DNA of 64,000 nucleotides from contig OY997647.1 in assembly GCA_963921795.1 (NCBI GenBank), positions 55,489,003 through 55,553,002 of the forward strand, given 5' to 3'. Shown in pieces: positions 1-10,542 of this stretch. Position numbers and translations under genes: made by a program. Under the pieces are notes generated by a model that was not told where the DNA came from, searched no databases, and worked only from the letters and a program-made list of their open reading frames with translations. Source of the stretch: Nannobrachium achirus (taxonomy: Eukaryota > Chordata > Actinopteri > Myctophiformes > Myctophidae). Within the stretch, counting starts at the first letter, position 1, and every line of letters starts with the position of its first letter.

Positions 1-43
1 AAAATAATCTCTGTTCTTTTTTTATTGTAGCTATAGCAACATA

Positions 44-286
44 TCGTCGTTGTCGGGTGAAAATCGTTTGATTTGTATTTATCATTTTTAAAATGACTTA
101 AACTAGTGAAAACAGCCGATCTTCAAGCACACAACGCCTCGCGGTGCGAGGCGTTGTGTGCTTGTAGATCTGCTGTTTTCACTACTTTTGAGCGACAGCC
201 TTGTCTGATGAAGCAGGGCTTTACTTCGTGGAAAAACGTACAAATTTTAAACTTGGAGATACGAGGTTTTGGCCCGACAGTGACAA
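44..286 (+). mobile_element. MITE family T, copy 1 (TA target site, central hairpin)
   Basis: Imperfect terminal inverted repeats: TCGTCGTTGTCGGGTG at the left, CCCGACAGTGACAA at the right, each abutting a TA dinucleotide. Between them is the perfect-arm hairpin 106-182 (arms GTGAAAACAGCCGATCT...). The TA target site suggests Tc1/mariner-like mobilisation, but no transposase is present. Related copies: 764-1023, 21741-22004, 23457-23712, 24414-24674, 26704-26939, 29044-29305, 31017-31256, 63319-63554, plus partial copies at 15055-15196 and 49258-49460. Confidence 0.7.
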
Positions 287-763
287 TATGTTTTTTCAGA
301 AAATTGTTGGCCTCAAGTCTAAATGGGTTAAACGACTTTTACTTCATCGTCATCGTCCGATGGTGCTGTATGAATATAGCGAAAATAGGCAATATACAAG
401 ATCACAAAGCATTGTGGCGCGTTATGAACTTGTACATTGGCTATTTATGAGAAATATTAAAAAATAAATTACATTATTATCGCCCATAATGATATATACA
501 GTATGTCCAGAATGCCAGGTTGAAAGTGGTTGACACCCAGGGAGGTCAACCGTACTGCCACTGACAAAATGAAAGACTTCAGCTGGCTTTGACGCATGCC
601 CTGCACTTTGCTCTCCGTTGCCCCGCTTTCAAAAAGAGGTTTAGCATGTCCCCATCCGCCATTTTACCAGCCAGTCAAGCTTTTCATTCTGCACCCCACC
701 CTGTGTACCGATCAATTGGTCATCTACGTTTCAGAGCTTCAACGTGTAAACAGCCACAGTATA

Positions 764-1023
764 TCGCCGTTGTCCGGTGGAAACCTTGTATGTCCAAAAC
801 TCGTAGTTTTGCATTTATCATTTTAAAAATGATTTAAACTAGTGAAAACAGCCGATCTACAAGCACACAACACCTCGCGGTGCGAGGCGTTGTGTGCTTG
901 TAGATCGGCTGTTTTCACTACATTTGTGCGACGGCCTTGTATGATGAAACAGGGCTTTACCTTGCAAAAAAAAACTACAAATTTGAAACTTGGAGATACG
1001 AGGTTTCTGCCCGACAGTGACGA
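764..1023 (+). mobile_element. MITE family T, copy 2
   Basis: Same ends as copy 1 (TCGCCGTTGTCCGGTGG... / ...CCCGACAGTGACGA) between TA dinucleotides. Hairpin 842-918 has perfect arms meeting at CCTCGCGGTGCGAGG. About 480 bp separate copies 1 and 2, both in the same orientation. Confidence 0.7.
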
Positions 1024-1384
1024 TATGCTATATCATTTTAAAGTTTCTGTTGATTTGATCATGTTTCTATGCCAGAATATAAGAATGGACTCATTCATTC
1101 TGCTTCATCTTCACTATCAATTATTTCCACTGATGTGGCGTATTTATTAGGCATGGCATGCGGTTATATTATGTTATTTGACACAAAAAGTAATGATTTT
1201 TTTAGGACAGATGTGACTCAAGGTAGTTTCTAAAGCCACAAATGTTTGTAATTCCAGCAGGTGTGCACATTGTAAGAGTTTAAATTGCACCTGTAGGCTA
1301 TTAATGGTCTCGTGGTGGAATATCACGTTAAGCTTCACCTATGGCTATTAGAGTGTGAGGCGAATGTAAAATCCTGATTTAAAA

Positions 1385-1577
1385 CAGGGGCGGCCGCTGG
1401 CCTACTGGTCCAGGTGCATACCACTAAGTCATTGCCACATAGGCATGATGGATGCCTGGCGGCGTCACCGGTTTGATTCCCGATCTGGACGACATTTGCC
1501 GCGTGTCGCTCCCCATCTCTCCCCCCATTTCCTGTCAGTCTACTGTCCTACCTAATAAAGGCATAAAAGCCCAAAAA
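1385..1577 (+). mobile_element. tRNA-derived SINE
   Basis: The head has a tRNA-like body with a B-box (GGTTTGATTCCCG at about 1470). The tail has the fish SINE motif TTTCCTGTCAGTCTACTG followed by AATAAAGGCATAAAAGCCC and an A-rich end. The head begins at GGGGCGGCCGCTGGCC. Right length for a SINE (about 190 bp) and no ORF. A second copy in reverse orientation is at 31986-32478. Confidence 0.7.
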
Positions 1578-1579
1578 TC

Positions 1580-2074
1580 TAATCTTTAAAACATATTTCA
1601 CTATGATTTAAAAGCTACAGGAAACTCCGCTCCAGTGTTCTGTTATGAACAAAATATAGATTTGACCATTATATGTATTTGTGTTTTAGTTTAGTATCGT
1701 CCATAATTATGTCAGGTAAATCAATATTCTAATAATGACATTTACTGGAAGATACATGTACTTACATTACAACAAATATTTATTCAGCGTTAAGTAATTT
1801 ATTTAACTTTTATGAGGTTATAATCTAATTGATACCTGAGGTCTCATTCTCAAGAGAGACATACTGTAAATCTAGCTAGTAAATAAAAAACTGACACATC
1901 GGAACTCTACTTTAATACAAAAGAAAAACAAAGCTCAGAACCTTAGAAGGGACTGTATAGCTATTTAAAGAAATACATTAACAAAATATGGTTAATATTG
2001 TATGAAGTTTGAGGTCTTGCAGATGAGCAGGCCCTTAACTAGATGCTGTATATGTGCCCACACACACACACACA

Positions 2075-2118
<44 letters not shown>

Positions 2119-2600
2119 CACATATATACTAATATTAAAATTGTAATATCTTTTGTTAAGCACGGGTGTTTAAAATAGAAATAAACCATTAATATTTCAA
2201 TGGTTTACATTCTGATTTGAAAGTCCTTGAAATAAAATTATGAATACTATATTAGGACTCAGTATAATATATTTTGTAGAGTTTTCATTGCACCGTCTCC
2301 CTGGCTTTTTTAAACCCGTAGATTGATCCATACTCCAAAATCTGCTCGGAAAATAAAATGCATTGATTGACACTAAACAAATCCTTCAAAAAAAAAAAAA
2401 AAAAGTTATGAAGTTATATGAAGTTATTATTATTGCTTGTATTTTTTATTTTTTAGAAATATATATATATAGAAATATATATATATATGCATGTTTATAG
2501 TCAAATTCACGACGTACAATAGAAGCATAACAAACAGTTGCTAAGAAAAGAACCGTGAACAAAACCATTGCGACCAAACCTTTGAGTCAAAGCGGCTCAG
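1580..2600. other. intergenic/intronic DNA flanking meox2 exon 1
   Basis: AT-rich sequence with no recognised gene. It holds a CA/CG microsatellite (about 2059-2122), an A-tract at 2389-2404 and short TA runs (2459-2488). The part below 2616 is expected to be meox2 intron 1. Confidence 0.6.
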
Positions 2601-2616
2601 TTCTTCACCATCTTAC

Positions 2617-3100
2617 CTGAACTGTCACTTTTCCCTTTACTGGTCTGCCTCTCTGACACCTCTGGAGACAGACTCTGCCGGCCATAGTCCCCTCCTGAGA
2701 GGCACGATGCCCCGGTGGAGTCCCCAGTACTGCCCAATAGACCGGGGTTCGAGGCACACAGGTTGGGAGCCCCCGAGCACAGCTCCGGGGTGGATGAGGC
2801 CTCGTGGGGCGGCAGGCAGAGGCCGTGCCGGACGTTGGGCGAGGAGGAGGACATCTGCGGGACGTGCCAGCCGGTGTGCTGCTGGTGCTGCTGGGACAGG
2901 TGGCCTCCTCGGTGGGTCAGACCCCCGTACAGACCCTCCTCTCCGGGGTAGCCGCAGGGAGGCGAGGAGCCCGGGAGGTCCGGGTAGGAGACATGGTCCG
3001 AGCGTCCGTGCAGGGTCAGCGGCGACTGCGTGAAGGCAGGGTGCAGGCCCTGAGCTGTGGCGTGAGGGCTGCGCAAGCAACCAAACAGAGAGTGATCCAT
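2617..3100 (-). CDS. meox2: meox2, coding exon 1 (homeobox transcription factor, N-terminal part)
   Basis: Encodes the first 161 residues of mesenchyme homeobox 2, a nuclear homeodomain regulator of somite, muscle and vascular development. The start is the ATG at 3098-3100 (GAC before, G after, a fair Kozak context); an upstream in-frame ATG at 3146-3148 is ignored because family similarity begins at [20 protein letters not shown]. Further matches to vertebrate MEOX2 are [13 protein letters not shown] near residue 29, a short His/Gln-rich stretch ([19 protein letters not shown]) where mammals have a long poly-His run, and [11 protein letters not shown] followed by KSDSSG at the exon end. The exon ends after TCAG at 2617 and is followed on the minus strand by a consensus donor GTAAG (2612-2616), phase 1 as in mammalian MEOX2. 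The homeodomain lies in exons 2-3, outside the window to the left. Identification is from remembered family sequence; confidence is high. Confidence 0.95.
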
Positions 3101-3483
3101 GTCCACGAAACCCCCAAAAGACACCCAAACTTCCCCAAACAGCAGCAAAGGGACCGCTGAGAACCCTAGCTGGTCAGCGTAGAGCGAGGAGTCAGGGGGA
3201 GGTTGGAAGCCTCAGTCGCAGCTCTCCTGTCGCAGCCCCTCTTCAGCTCGCACCTCCAACAGCCTAATTCTCCACCGAGAAAACGGATGAAGGAAAAGGC
3301 AGAGATGGTGGCGTTGAAAGGAAGGGCCTCTCGTAATCCTGAGCATGCGGCGGGTTGCCAGGCGGAGCGTGGGTAAACAGTCAGAGGCTGAGGAGGATCT
3401 CGGATGACAGGAGAGACTATAGGGCCAGGCCCAGTGTGGAAGGAGAAGGTGGTTCCAGGGAAGTTGTGCGTGTGTGTGAGTGA

Positions 3484-3536
3484 GTGAGAGAGAGAGAGAG
3501 GGAGAGAGAGAGAGAGGGGGGAGAGAGAGAGCGCGA
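3484..3536. repeat. GA-rich simple repeat in the meox2 5' UTR/promoter region
   Basis: Interrupted (GA)n/(GGA) tract on the plus strand, polypyrimidine on the coding strand. It lies between the candidate TATA box and the meox2 start codon. Confidence 0.8.
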
Positions 3537-3554
3537 GGGAGGCTGAGGGTGGAT

Positions 3555-3564
3555 GTTATATATA
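3555..3564 (-). promoter_or_regulatory. candidate TATA box of meox2
   Basis: On the minus strand the sequence reads TATATATAAC, about 455 bp upstream of the meox2 ATG. A start site about 30 bp downstream would fall at the edge of the GA-rich tract (3484-3536) and give a 5' UTR near 430 nt. This is inference from motif and position only; TATATA also reads on the other strand. Confidence 0.35.
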
Positions 3565-3965
3565 GGGCGTAACGTGAGAGGTAGGCTGGGTCACTCACTG
3601 CTACTGACCACATGCATACGATCTTCCTCCAAAACGCAACGCACAATAAATCTGAACCATTCCTATAGCCTTGCCTCAGGAAAAGTGGGCAATTTATTTT
3701 GGACCGGAGCTATCTGACCCCCCACCGAAACTTTTCTAAGAACTTGCGTTGCGTCAGCTTGGGTTTTGGATTTGTGGACCGACACATTCTTGACTGTGTA
3801 TTCATATTCTGCAAGCCGCTCCGCAAGGTTAATGGCACCGATGTGATGCACCCGAAAATGATTGCACGTCATTACAGGAATGGTAATAAATATGCATCTG
3901 GGAGTTCAAAGACGTATTCGGCAATGTCATCACTGCAATTTTGCAACTGTTGATATGTTTTTTAT

Positions 3966-5300
3966 TTATTTTTTTATTTAACTAAACGGAGTCCTGCGTT
4001 ATACTGCAGTACGTTGCTGTCAGCAGGATTTCATAATCTTCATAACTTCCATATGTTATATAAACATGCCTTTTCAAACCACACACAAAAAAGATGAATA
4101 GTTGAAAATATAACATTTCAAGGCACAGCCAAAGTAAACAACTAATAATCCATATAGAAAACTATGCATGTTGAATGCATTACGCTCGCAGATTCCAATT
4201 TAACTGCCCCATTATAAAACAGAGGAGTAGCTTAGAAACTAATTACAGAAAAATCACAATGGTGTTACTGACATGCAATGTGTTGAGAAAAAATAATTAG
4301 CAGCAAAGTGTCGGTTTTGGCAAGCGTGGGATTTCTTCTGGCTGTTGTATTCATGCTTTGACTTGTTGTTTTTATAGTTCAAACATAGTGAATATTCACC
4401 CGCAAGGAAAAAGCCTTTGACTTTGAGGGGAAAAATATCCCAGTCTGCCTGAGGCAGTGACTTAGTTGTGGTGGAAATAGTAGGAATACGTGTAAATAAA
4501 GTATTATAACCTAGACGGTCAAATTACATTTCCATGTAAAAATGAGGGGGGAACATTTTATACCGGTGGCATGTCACTGTCAATCTTTATCCCTGCTTTG
4601 GAAGCTCTTTGAAATTGCTAGCGGTCTTCGCTCAAAACTCTTTATTCGCGATACCGATTTTAAAGGACGCCACTCAAAACGGAGCTGTCGGCTTTGATAT
4701 CAGCTGTCTCTTTGAGCGACCGACCCCCAGCCACCCCCGCTGTCTGTAATTCCCACTCACTTGTCAGACATCTTCGGAAGCTCTCTCTTCCTATTCCATA
4801 AATGTTTAGACTGCTCCGGTCGCCTTAAAAGGAAGTATTGATATTTCTCGTGCCCTGCTTCAAACCTATAGGTGACATCGGCGGTTTTAAAACCGCACAC
4901 ATACGAAGGTGGGCAAGAGGAGAGGAAATTAGATTCATTACGATGGAAATTGCTTTAACAGACCGCCGAAAAGCCTTGCCACCGGTCTTGGGGGGAGGAG
5001 AGGGGGGCAGGCGGGGGGCTCCCTGGCCCTGCTCGGTCCTGTACCACATCCGGTGACCCCCCCCACCGCCCGTACTCTCCATCCCCCGTGTAAGGTCCCG
5101 CAGAAAAAACACTGTGTTTACTTAACAAATTAGGATAATTTGGAGCTCTGTAAAGTAATCCTTCAGCGCGGGCCCAGGGTGCATATTAATGCTCATATGG
5201 TTTCATTTTTGACTCAGACGGCCCCGGGCCTTGTGGCACGGCGTACACCCCGAGCAGCTTGGGGGTTCTCCGTGACTCTGCTTTCGCTCGGAGCCTTCGC
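3966..5300. other. unique DNA upstream of meox2; candidate cis-regulatory region
   Basis: No open reading frame, MITE end or hairpin was recognised here except simple tracts. From about 4580 the sequence becomes repeat-free and moderately GC-rich, with AT-rich homeodomain-like cores (AATTAGATTCATTACG near 4927, TAATTTGGAGCTC near 5136, GCATATTAATGCTCAT near 5180) embedded in it. This pattern, 1.5-2.2 kb upstream of a developmental gene, is what a conserved enhancer/promoter-proximal element often looks like. I have no alignment, so conservation is unproven. Confidence 0.3.
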
Positions 5301-5313
5301 TGCCTGCCTGCCC

Positions 5314-5328
5314 CTCTCTCTCTCCCTC

Positions 5329-5361
<33 letters not shown>

Positions 5362-5362
5362 A
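5314..5362. repeat. (CT)n simple repeat
   Basis: Nearly pure CTCTCT run, plus-strand pyrimidine, upstream of a degenerate hairpin. Confidence 0.85.
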
Positions 5363-5391
5363 TGCCTCTATAGCCTGAATTTGTTTTCGTC

Positions 5392-5474
5392 GCACGAAAA
5401 TAGCCGATCTACAAGCTCACAACTCGCTGGGAACGGACACGTTTTGAGCTTTGCAGATCGTCTATTTTCGGCAC
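5392..5474. repeat. hairpin repeat, divergent stand-alone copy
   Basis: Arms GCACGAAAATAGCCGATC and GATCGTCTATTTTCGGCAC with a mismatched centre (ACTCGCTGGGAACG). No outer transposon ends were recognised around it. It is an old member of the hairpin family described in the findings. Confidence 0.6.
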
Positions 5475-5584
5475 ACGACACCGTGTAAATCAGGCATTAG
5501 CCTCTCTAACACGCCACCTCTAATTTGACTGCTCCCATGGGACGAGGGGGATTTTCTCACCACAAAACTGTGTGTGCGTGCCGT

Positions 5585-5586
5585 GT

Positions 5587-5661
<75 letters not shown>

Positions 5662-5682
5662 TGTGTGCGTGTGCGCGTGTGC

Positions 5683-5737
<55 letters not shown>

Positions 5738-5755
5738 TGTGTGCGTGCGTGCTTG
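5585..5755. repeat. long (GT)n then (GTGC/GCGT)n microsatellite
   Basis: About 170 bp of alternating purine-pyrimidine: first GT repeats, then mixed GTGC, then GCGT tetranucleotides. Any open frames across it are artefacts of the repeat. The alternating composition is of the type able to adopt Z-DNA. Confidence 0.95.
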
Positions 5756-5769
5756 TGTATGTACTGTAC

Positions 5770-6540
5770 TGGACACACATGTTCTCAATTTTTGTCCCAT
5801 ATCTATATGATAGGGAGGTTTATTTTTTGTTTGCTCGTGTGAGGAGATTTGAACGTTAACGGCTGTACAGTACTGTACCAGCAACCTGTCTTTGTCAATC
5901 ACTCAGCATTAACTTACAGTGTGTGTTACTGTACTGTTAGGTGGATGCATATATCCTAGCCTATGGGATACGGCGTGTAAATGAATAGCCTGACCCCCGC
6001 CCAGTGACCTTTTGGAATTAATGGGAGTAAAAGTAATTCTGGAGAGATTTTTATTTTATTTAATGCTCCCATAAAGTTCTTATGAAAATGTAATAAAAAT
6101 ATATGAATGTCAATTAAAAAAGTATATATCAATGTGATTTATTTTATGGATGTTAACGTTGCATTTTTCTTCTCTTTGTGGTGTTGCCGTCGTGTTTGTG
6201 GCGTTTCATTGAAATAAGACTTTCGACACCGTCTGTGTAGTTTATGACAGGGCTCTGGTTTGTGTTTATACATGTTTTGCTTCTCTCTTATGAGGCTGTA
6301 TATTACTGTAATGAACTTTGAAACTTCGACTTTCCAAGTGAACAATGGTGATGAAAAACTAACTCTGGGTTAGCCGGGATGCTTTGTTGTGGCGTTTTTA
6401 TTATTTGAGCCTCAAAAAACTGTTTCAGCACATAATATCTCGATGAATTGGAAATCGTTGCTGTCGGGTGGGAACCTTTTATGTCCAACACCGTTGCGTT
6501 TGAGTAAATGTAAAAAAAGGTGCTTGTTTCAATGGATCCA
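5770..6540. other. unassigned AT-rich DNA
   Basis: No gene recognised. A fragment of the MITE T left end (ATCGTTGCTGTCGGGTGGG, near 6455-6490) is present; otherwise nothing is seen. Confidence 0.5.
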
Positions 6541-6544
6541 ATGT

Positions 6545-6942
6545 AGTGATGGGACGATAATCGTTATTATCGTGTTAAAAAACACTCACAATAATCATAA
6601 CGTGGAGAATTTATTGTGAAATTAAGCTCCGCTATGCACTGGGATCAATTCTCCTTTTATTTACCGAGCTGCATATTATCTGGTACCACTTAAACCAACT
6701 ATAATTCGTAAAACGGACCTGGAACTAATGTACTTGATACAGTCTTTTTTTCAATCTCTACCATATCTCTTTGTCAAAAATAGAGCGTTGTGACGCATTG
6801 TGAGTTTGTAGATCTGCTATCTTTGGCAAATGTTCGCCCCAGGATAATGGATGTTGGGGATATTCCGATCATCGTGATAATATCGTAAATCGCAATGTTT
6901 TGGTCGCAATAATCGTGACATGAAATTTTCATATCATCCCAT
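6545..6942. mobile_element. degenerate MITE with GATGGGAYGAT ends
   Basis: Left end GATGGGACGATAATCG and right end ATATCATCCCATCC form an imperfect inverted repeat around AT-rich DNA with repeated CGATAAT/ATTATCG. The right half of a family hairpin (6781-6828, ...GTTTGTAGATCTGCTATCT) lies inside. No clean target duplication found. Confidence 0.45.
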
Positions 6943-6944
6943 CC

Positions 6945-7263
6945 TTAAAGGAGTAGTTCACCCCCAAAACGACTTTTTTCCATTGATTACTCGTGCCAAG
7001 CAGACTTGAGTTCATATTTGTTTGTATTTGTTGCTTTCCTACGACAAAAATGTTATCATAGTAAACGTACCCCCATTGATTCCGGACCCAAATGCATTTA
7101 GGTCCCCATCTGGAATCAATGGGGGTACATTTATTGTAATCAATTTGTTGTCTTAGGAATGAGACAAAAAACAAAACATGTTATTGAACTCAGGTCTCCA
7201 TGGCATGGGTAATCAATAGAAGAAAGGAAAAAAAAACATTTTGGGGGTGAACTACTCCTTTAA
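6945..7263. mobile_element. TTAA-site MITE (piggyBac-like), copy 1
   Basis: Flanked by TTAA on both sides (6945-6948 and 7260-7263) with perfect terminal inverted repeats AGGAGTAGTTCACCCCCAAA. A second internal inverted repeat (CCCCCATTGATTCCGG / GGAATCAATGGGGGTA) makes most of it foldable. The TTAA target is the hallmark of piggyBac-type transposition; there is no transposase ORF. A second copy lies at 11301-11583. Confidence 0.8.
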
Positions 7264-7369
7264 TGTGGTTATTATTTAGTCAAAAGCTCTGGTTGGTTGT
7301 TACTTTTCATTGGATAATTATTTAAAAAAACAAAACAGAAAGACTTTCAAAAATACACTTTTGAAACAA

Positions 7370-10300
7370 TTTGATTGATTGATTGAAGGCTTTATTAGAA
7401 GTTTGCATAGGAAAATGTACAGATTCATGACGGTACAGTTCACTGGTACAAGGTCTACTAAAAGGAGATCCATGAAAAGACTAAGCTTATTTCAACAGGA
7501 AACCATTAAAGTATCTCATATAACATTGAATGACAGACAAATAGAACACAGTACTATGCAGTAGATATGTAAAGAAAAAAAAGAAAACAGTAGGTCTATA
7601 CAATCAGTAAGTACAGTATATACAATATATACAGGGAAGGGGCAGGTAACAGTAAGTCTAAACAATCAGTATGTACAGTATATACAAGGAAGGGGCAGGG
7701 AGGGTAGGGTTGGGCTAGGTTTTTACCAGTTGTGAACGGCTGCTGCCTGTAAGTGGTTTTTTAGGGCAATTTTAAAGGATGCTAGTGATCCACACTCCTT
7801 TATGGCCTTCGGTAAGGCATTCCACATTTTTGTGGTGTAGCAGAAGAACGAGTTCGACCCTTTCTTTGAGTTGACTCTGGGTTGAACGTGATCTGTGGCA
7901 CTGCCTCTGGTGTTGTAATTATGGACATCCTTAACGTTTTTAAAGTATTTTGACAGGTACTTGGGTATCATAGTGGTGTAGTGTATCTTGTACACCAGGC
8001 CCATTGCAAGTTGCTGTACTCTGTCATCTACTCTGAGCCACCCCACTCTTAACTGGTGAGTAGCGGTGAGGTGAGTCTGATTGGGAAGGTTAAGCAGGAC
8101 CCTAATTAGTTTATTTTGGGCTGTTTGGAGTTTAGTTTTTAGGGCTTGTGGGGCGTCACGATACCATACGTGGACTCCATAGTCAAAGAGGGGCTGGATT
8201 ATTGCACCAGCTATGGTCTTCAGTGTGTTGAAGTTGACCATTGGGGCGATCCTCTGTAGGAAACGAGTTCGTTGGTTGATTTTTTGTATTACTTTTGAAG
8301 TCATCTTTTCGCTGGAAAGATTAGCTTCAAGGATACATCCTAAGTAGGAGATTTCGTTTTTTCGTGTTATGACCTTGTCACCCACTTTGATTGTGAAGTT
8401 CTCTACCTTTTTGAGGTTATGATTTGATCCAAAGAGGATGGACTCGGTTTTGCCCAGGTGAATTGATAATTTGTTGTCGTTAAGCCATGTGCAGATCTTA
8501 CTCAGTTCAGAGTTAAGTGTCTTTTCAACCTGCAAGTGGTCCTTGCCCGAGACTAGGAGAGCCGAGTCATCCGCGAACAGGAACAGGTTGCAGTCGCAAG
8601 CAGATGCCATGTCGTTCACGTATATTAGGAACAACAGAGGTCCCAGTATGCTACCTTGGGGAACTCCACAGCTTACTGGGAGGGGGGGGGACAGGGTACC
8701 GTTAATCTCCACCACCTGTTCCCTCCCCACCAGGTAAGATTGCATCCAGCTCACTGCTGCGCTGTCAAGACCGATGGCTTTTAGTTTCTCAATCAGAATA
8801 GCATGATCCACGGTGTCAAATGCCTTCTGGAGGTCCATCATGACCATGCCACTATACTTGCCCTGATCCGCTTCGCGTTTGATTTGGTCAGTCAAATAGA
8901 GAAGGCATGTGTCAGTGGAATGGGATTTTCTGAATCCAGATTGGAACTCGTAAATCAGATTATTCTCATCGAGATATCTTGCAATCTGTTCGTAGACTAT
9001 TTTCTCCATGACTTTGGATATGGAGCTAAGAATGGAAACGGGGCGGTAGTTTCCAGGGTCTAGTTTGCTACCTTTTTTATGCAGGGGGGTTACTTTTGCT
9101 AGTTTGAAGTCCTGGGGGACATGACCCTGTTCGATGGAAAGGTTAATTATGTGGGTAATGATTGGAGCAATGGTGGCGGCTGAATCTCTGAGAAATCTAG
9201 CTGGGATTTTATCAAGGCCAGTGGCCTTGTGTTGAGGTAGGGCGCTCAATTTTTTAAACACTTCATCAGTTGTCACTGTGGAAAGTTTAAAGCTGTCTTT
9301 ACTGACGCCCAGTTTTTTGTAGAATGTATTAACACATTCTTCACCATACCGCCCAGATGGGGCGACCAGTCTTTTGACCAGTGAACGGGCTGTGGTGGTA
9401 AAGGTTTTGTTAAAATGGGTAGCCACTTCACCTTTGTCAGAAATGAGAGCGGCGTCCGTTTTGATGTTTATGTTGTGGCATATGGTTTTTGATTTTAAGC
9501 CTAATTGGTTGTTAAGCAACTTCCATAGGTCTCGTGGGTTGTTTTTGTATTCATCGATTTTGTCGTCGATGTAGTTTTTTTTGGCGGATCTAACTAGGGC
9601 GGTTGTCTGGTTTCTAAGTCTCTTGCATTGAGCAGTAAGATGCTCAATGTGTTTTTTGAGGTCATGGTTGAATTTTTTCTTGAGCTTTTTGCAGCACTTT
9701 CGTTTTTCATCGTATTTTTTGTCTCTGAGTCTAGCTGATTCTGCAATATCTGAGTTATACCATGGCTCTTGGCGGGCTTTAACCCTGGTGGTGTTCAAGG
9801 GGGCCACGTCGTCTAGAGCATCGGTCAATTTGGTTTTAAAACCGCACCATGCTTCCTCGACATCTGTACACTGCAGCTCTGGGGAAAAGTCTACACCCGC
9901 TAGTTTGAGATTAAAAGCCTCACTGGAGTAGTTCTTCAGGCTTCTAGCAACGACAGTTCTGTGGCCACTAGCTTTGGGTTTGTGTATTTTTCGGGTAGAG
10001 TAGATCATATAATGATCACTAAGACCGCATACAATAGCCCCGCTAGCGGTGACTTTGGACTTGTCAGTGGTTACGACGAGATCTATGAGGGTTTGAGAGT
10101 GCTCTGTCACCCTGGTGGGTACTGTGACAAGCTGAGTGAGGCTGTATTGCTTGCATAACCCATCAAAGGACTTGAACATGGGTGCGTCTTTACGCAAAAT
10201 GTCCACATTCCAGTCGCCCAAAATGTGACACTCGGTACCGTCCACCTTTGCTAAGCTCTCATCAAACAGCTCAAAGAAATCATTCTGATCAGGTGGTCTA

Positions 10301-10534
10301 TAGACAGCGCATATTAGTATGTTTTTGGCATGTTCAAAGATTACCTCAATCCATACAGTTTCAAGTGAACTGTGGTGTAAGTCTGGACGGGGGACAAAAT
10401 TACCTGTTGTGTGATAAAAGGAACGGAGAAGGTGGTTGGCCATGGGGAGATATTGCACTGAGCTTCAGTCAGTACAAGCTGTTAACCTGGTACCACCATG
10501 GGTCTACATTTCTCAATGGAGGAGTAGGGAGACC
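7370..10534 (-). mobile_element. L2/CR1-type LINE, 5' truncated
   Basis: Read on the minus strand, the element has an EN-RT open frame, about 350 bp of 3' UTR and a 3' end of TCAA/TTGA tetranucleotides (7370-7386 on plus) rather than poly(A), typical of the CR1/L2/Rex1 group. The 5' side stops near 10534, where a hAT MITE (10543-11045) begins, so the original 5' limit is hidden. Two shorter copies sharing the same 3' end occur at 16814-16983 and 38253-39091. Confidence 0.8.
7723..10458 (-). CDS. LINE ORF2: endonuclease (partial) and reverse transcriptase
   Basis: A 911-codon open frame with no internal stop. Partial apurinic-type endonuclease: GDWNVD near residue 81, LIDLVV near 124, GLSDHYMI near 145; the N-terminal endonuclease motifs are missing. 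Reverse transcriptase: KATGLDKIP (411), MMDLQKAFDTVDH (540), GVPQGSILGPLLF (598) and the catalytic LFADDSALL (627). The C-terminal part (VWYRDAP..., HNYNTRGS) is typical of the L2/CR1 group. The first codon used here is GTG and an in-frame TGA lies just upstream, so this is a 5' truncated copy and not a natural start. The catalytic residues are kept, so the copy is probably young, but without an endonuclease N-terminus it should not move by itself. Confidence 0.85.
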   Translation of the reverse strand: MQYLPMANHLLRSFYHTTGNFVPRPDLHHSSLETVWIEVIFEHAKNILICAVYRPPDQNDFFELFDESLAKVDGTECHILGDWNVDILRKDAPMFKSFDGLCKQYSLTQLVTVPTRVTEHSQTLIDLVVTTDKSKVTASGAIVCGLSDHYMIYSTRKIHKPKASGHRTVVARSLKNYSSEAFNLKLAGVDFSPELQCTDVEEAWCGFKTKLTDALDDVAPLNTTRVKARQEPWYNSDIAESARLRDKKYDEKRKCCKKLKKKFNHDLKKHIEHLTAQCKRLRNQTTALVRSAKKNYIDDKIDEYKNNPRDLWKLLNNQLGLKSKTICHNINIKTDAALISDKGEVATHFNKTFTTTARSLVKRLVAPSGRYGEECVNTFYKKLGVSKDSFKLSTVTTDEVFKKLSALPQHKATGLDKIPARFLRDSAATIAPIITHIINLSIEQGHVPQDFKLAKVTPLHKKGSKLDPGNYRPVSILSSISKVMEKIVYEQIARYLDENNLIYEFQSGFRKSHSTDTCLLYLTDQIKREADQGKYSGMVMMDLQKAFDTVDHAILIEKLKAIGLDSAAVSWMQSYLVGREQVVEINGTLSPPLPVSCGVPQGSILGPLLFLIYVNDMASACDCNLFLFADDSALLVSGKDHLQVEKTLNSELSKICTWLNDNKLSIHLGKTESILFGSNHNLKKVENFTIKVGDKVITRKNEISYLGCILEANLSSEKMTSKVIQKINQRTRFLQRIAPMVNFNTLKTIAGAIIQPLFDYGVHVWYRDAPQALKTKLQTAQNKLIRVLLNLPNQTHLTATHQLRVGWLRVDDRVQQLAMGLVYKIHYTTMIPKYLSKYFKNVKDVHNYNTRGSATDHVQPRVNSKKGSNSFFCYTTKMWNALPKAIKECGSLASFKIALKNHLQAAAVHNW

Positions 10535-10542
10535 ACCATAGA

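Noticed and set aside
106..182. CRISPR-like array or bacterial attenuator
   Set aside because: Palindromes recur at irregular kb-scale distances with no spacer pattern, in a vertebrate genome.
106..1150. Small ORFs over the hairpins (QAHNASRCEALCACRSAVF type)
   Set aside because: The same peptide recurs wherever a hairpin occurs because the arms happen to lack stops; no start context or conservation argues for a protein.
1385..1500. Functional tRNA gene
   Set aside because: B-box-like string is followed by a SINE body and tail; the head does not fold as a full cloverleaf with anticodon loop by eye.
2390..2404. Poly(A) as evidence of a retrocopy near meox2
   Set aside because: A-tract without upstream LINE/SINE body or target duplication.
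2637..3160. Other long frames across the meox2 exon
   Set aside because: GC-rich shadow frames; only the minus frame from 3100 matches MEOX2 and ends at a consensus donor.
5462..5902. Open frames of His/Thr/Ala/Arg or Val/Cys repeats
   Set aside because: They are translations of the GT/GTGC microsatellite in several frames on both strands, not genes. The same applies to 15847-16110, 25099-25397, 34126-34539 and 58272-58539.
8471..10158. Plus-strand frames within the L2-type LINE
   Set aside because: Antisense to the reverse transcriptase frame and without domains.
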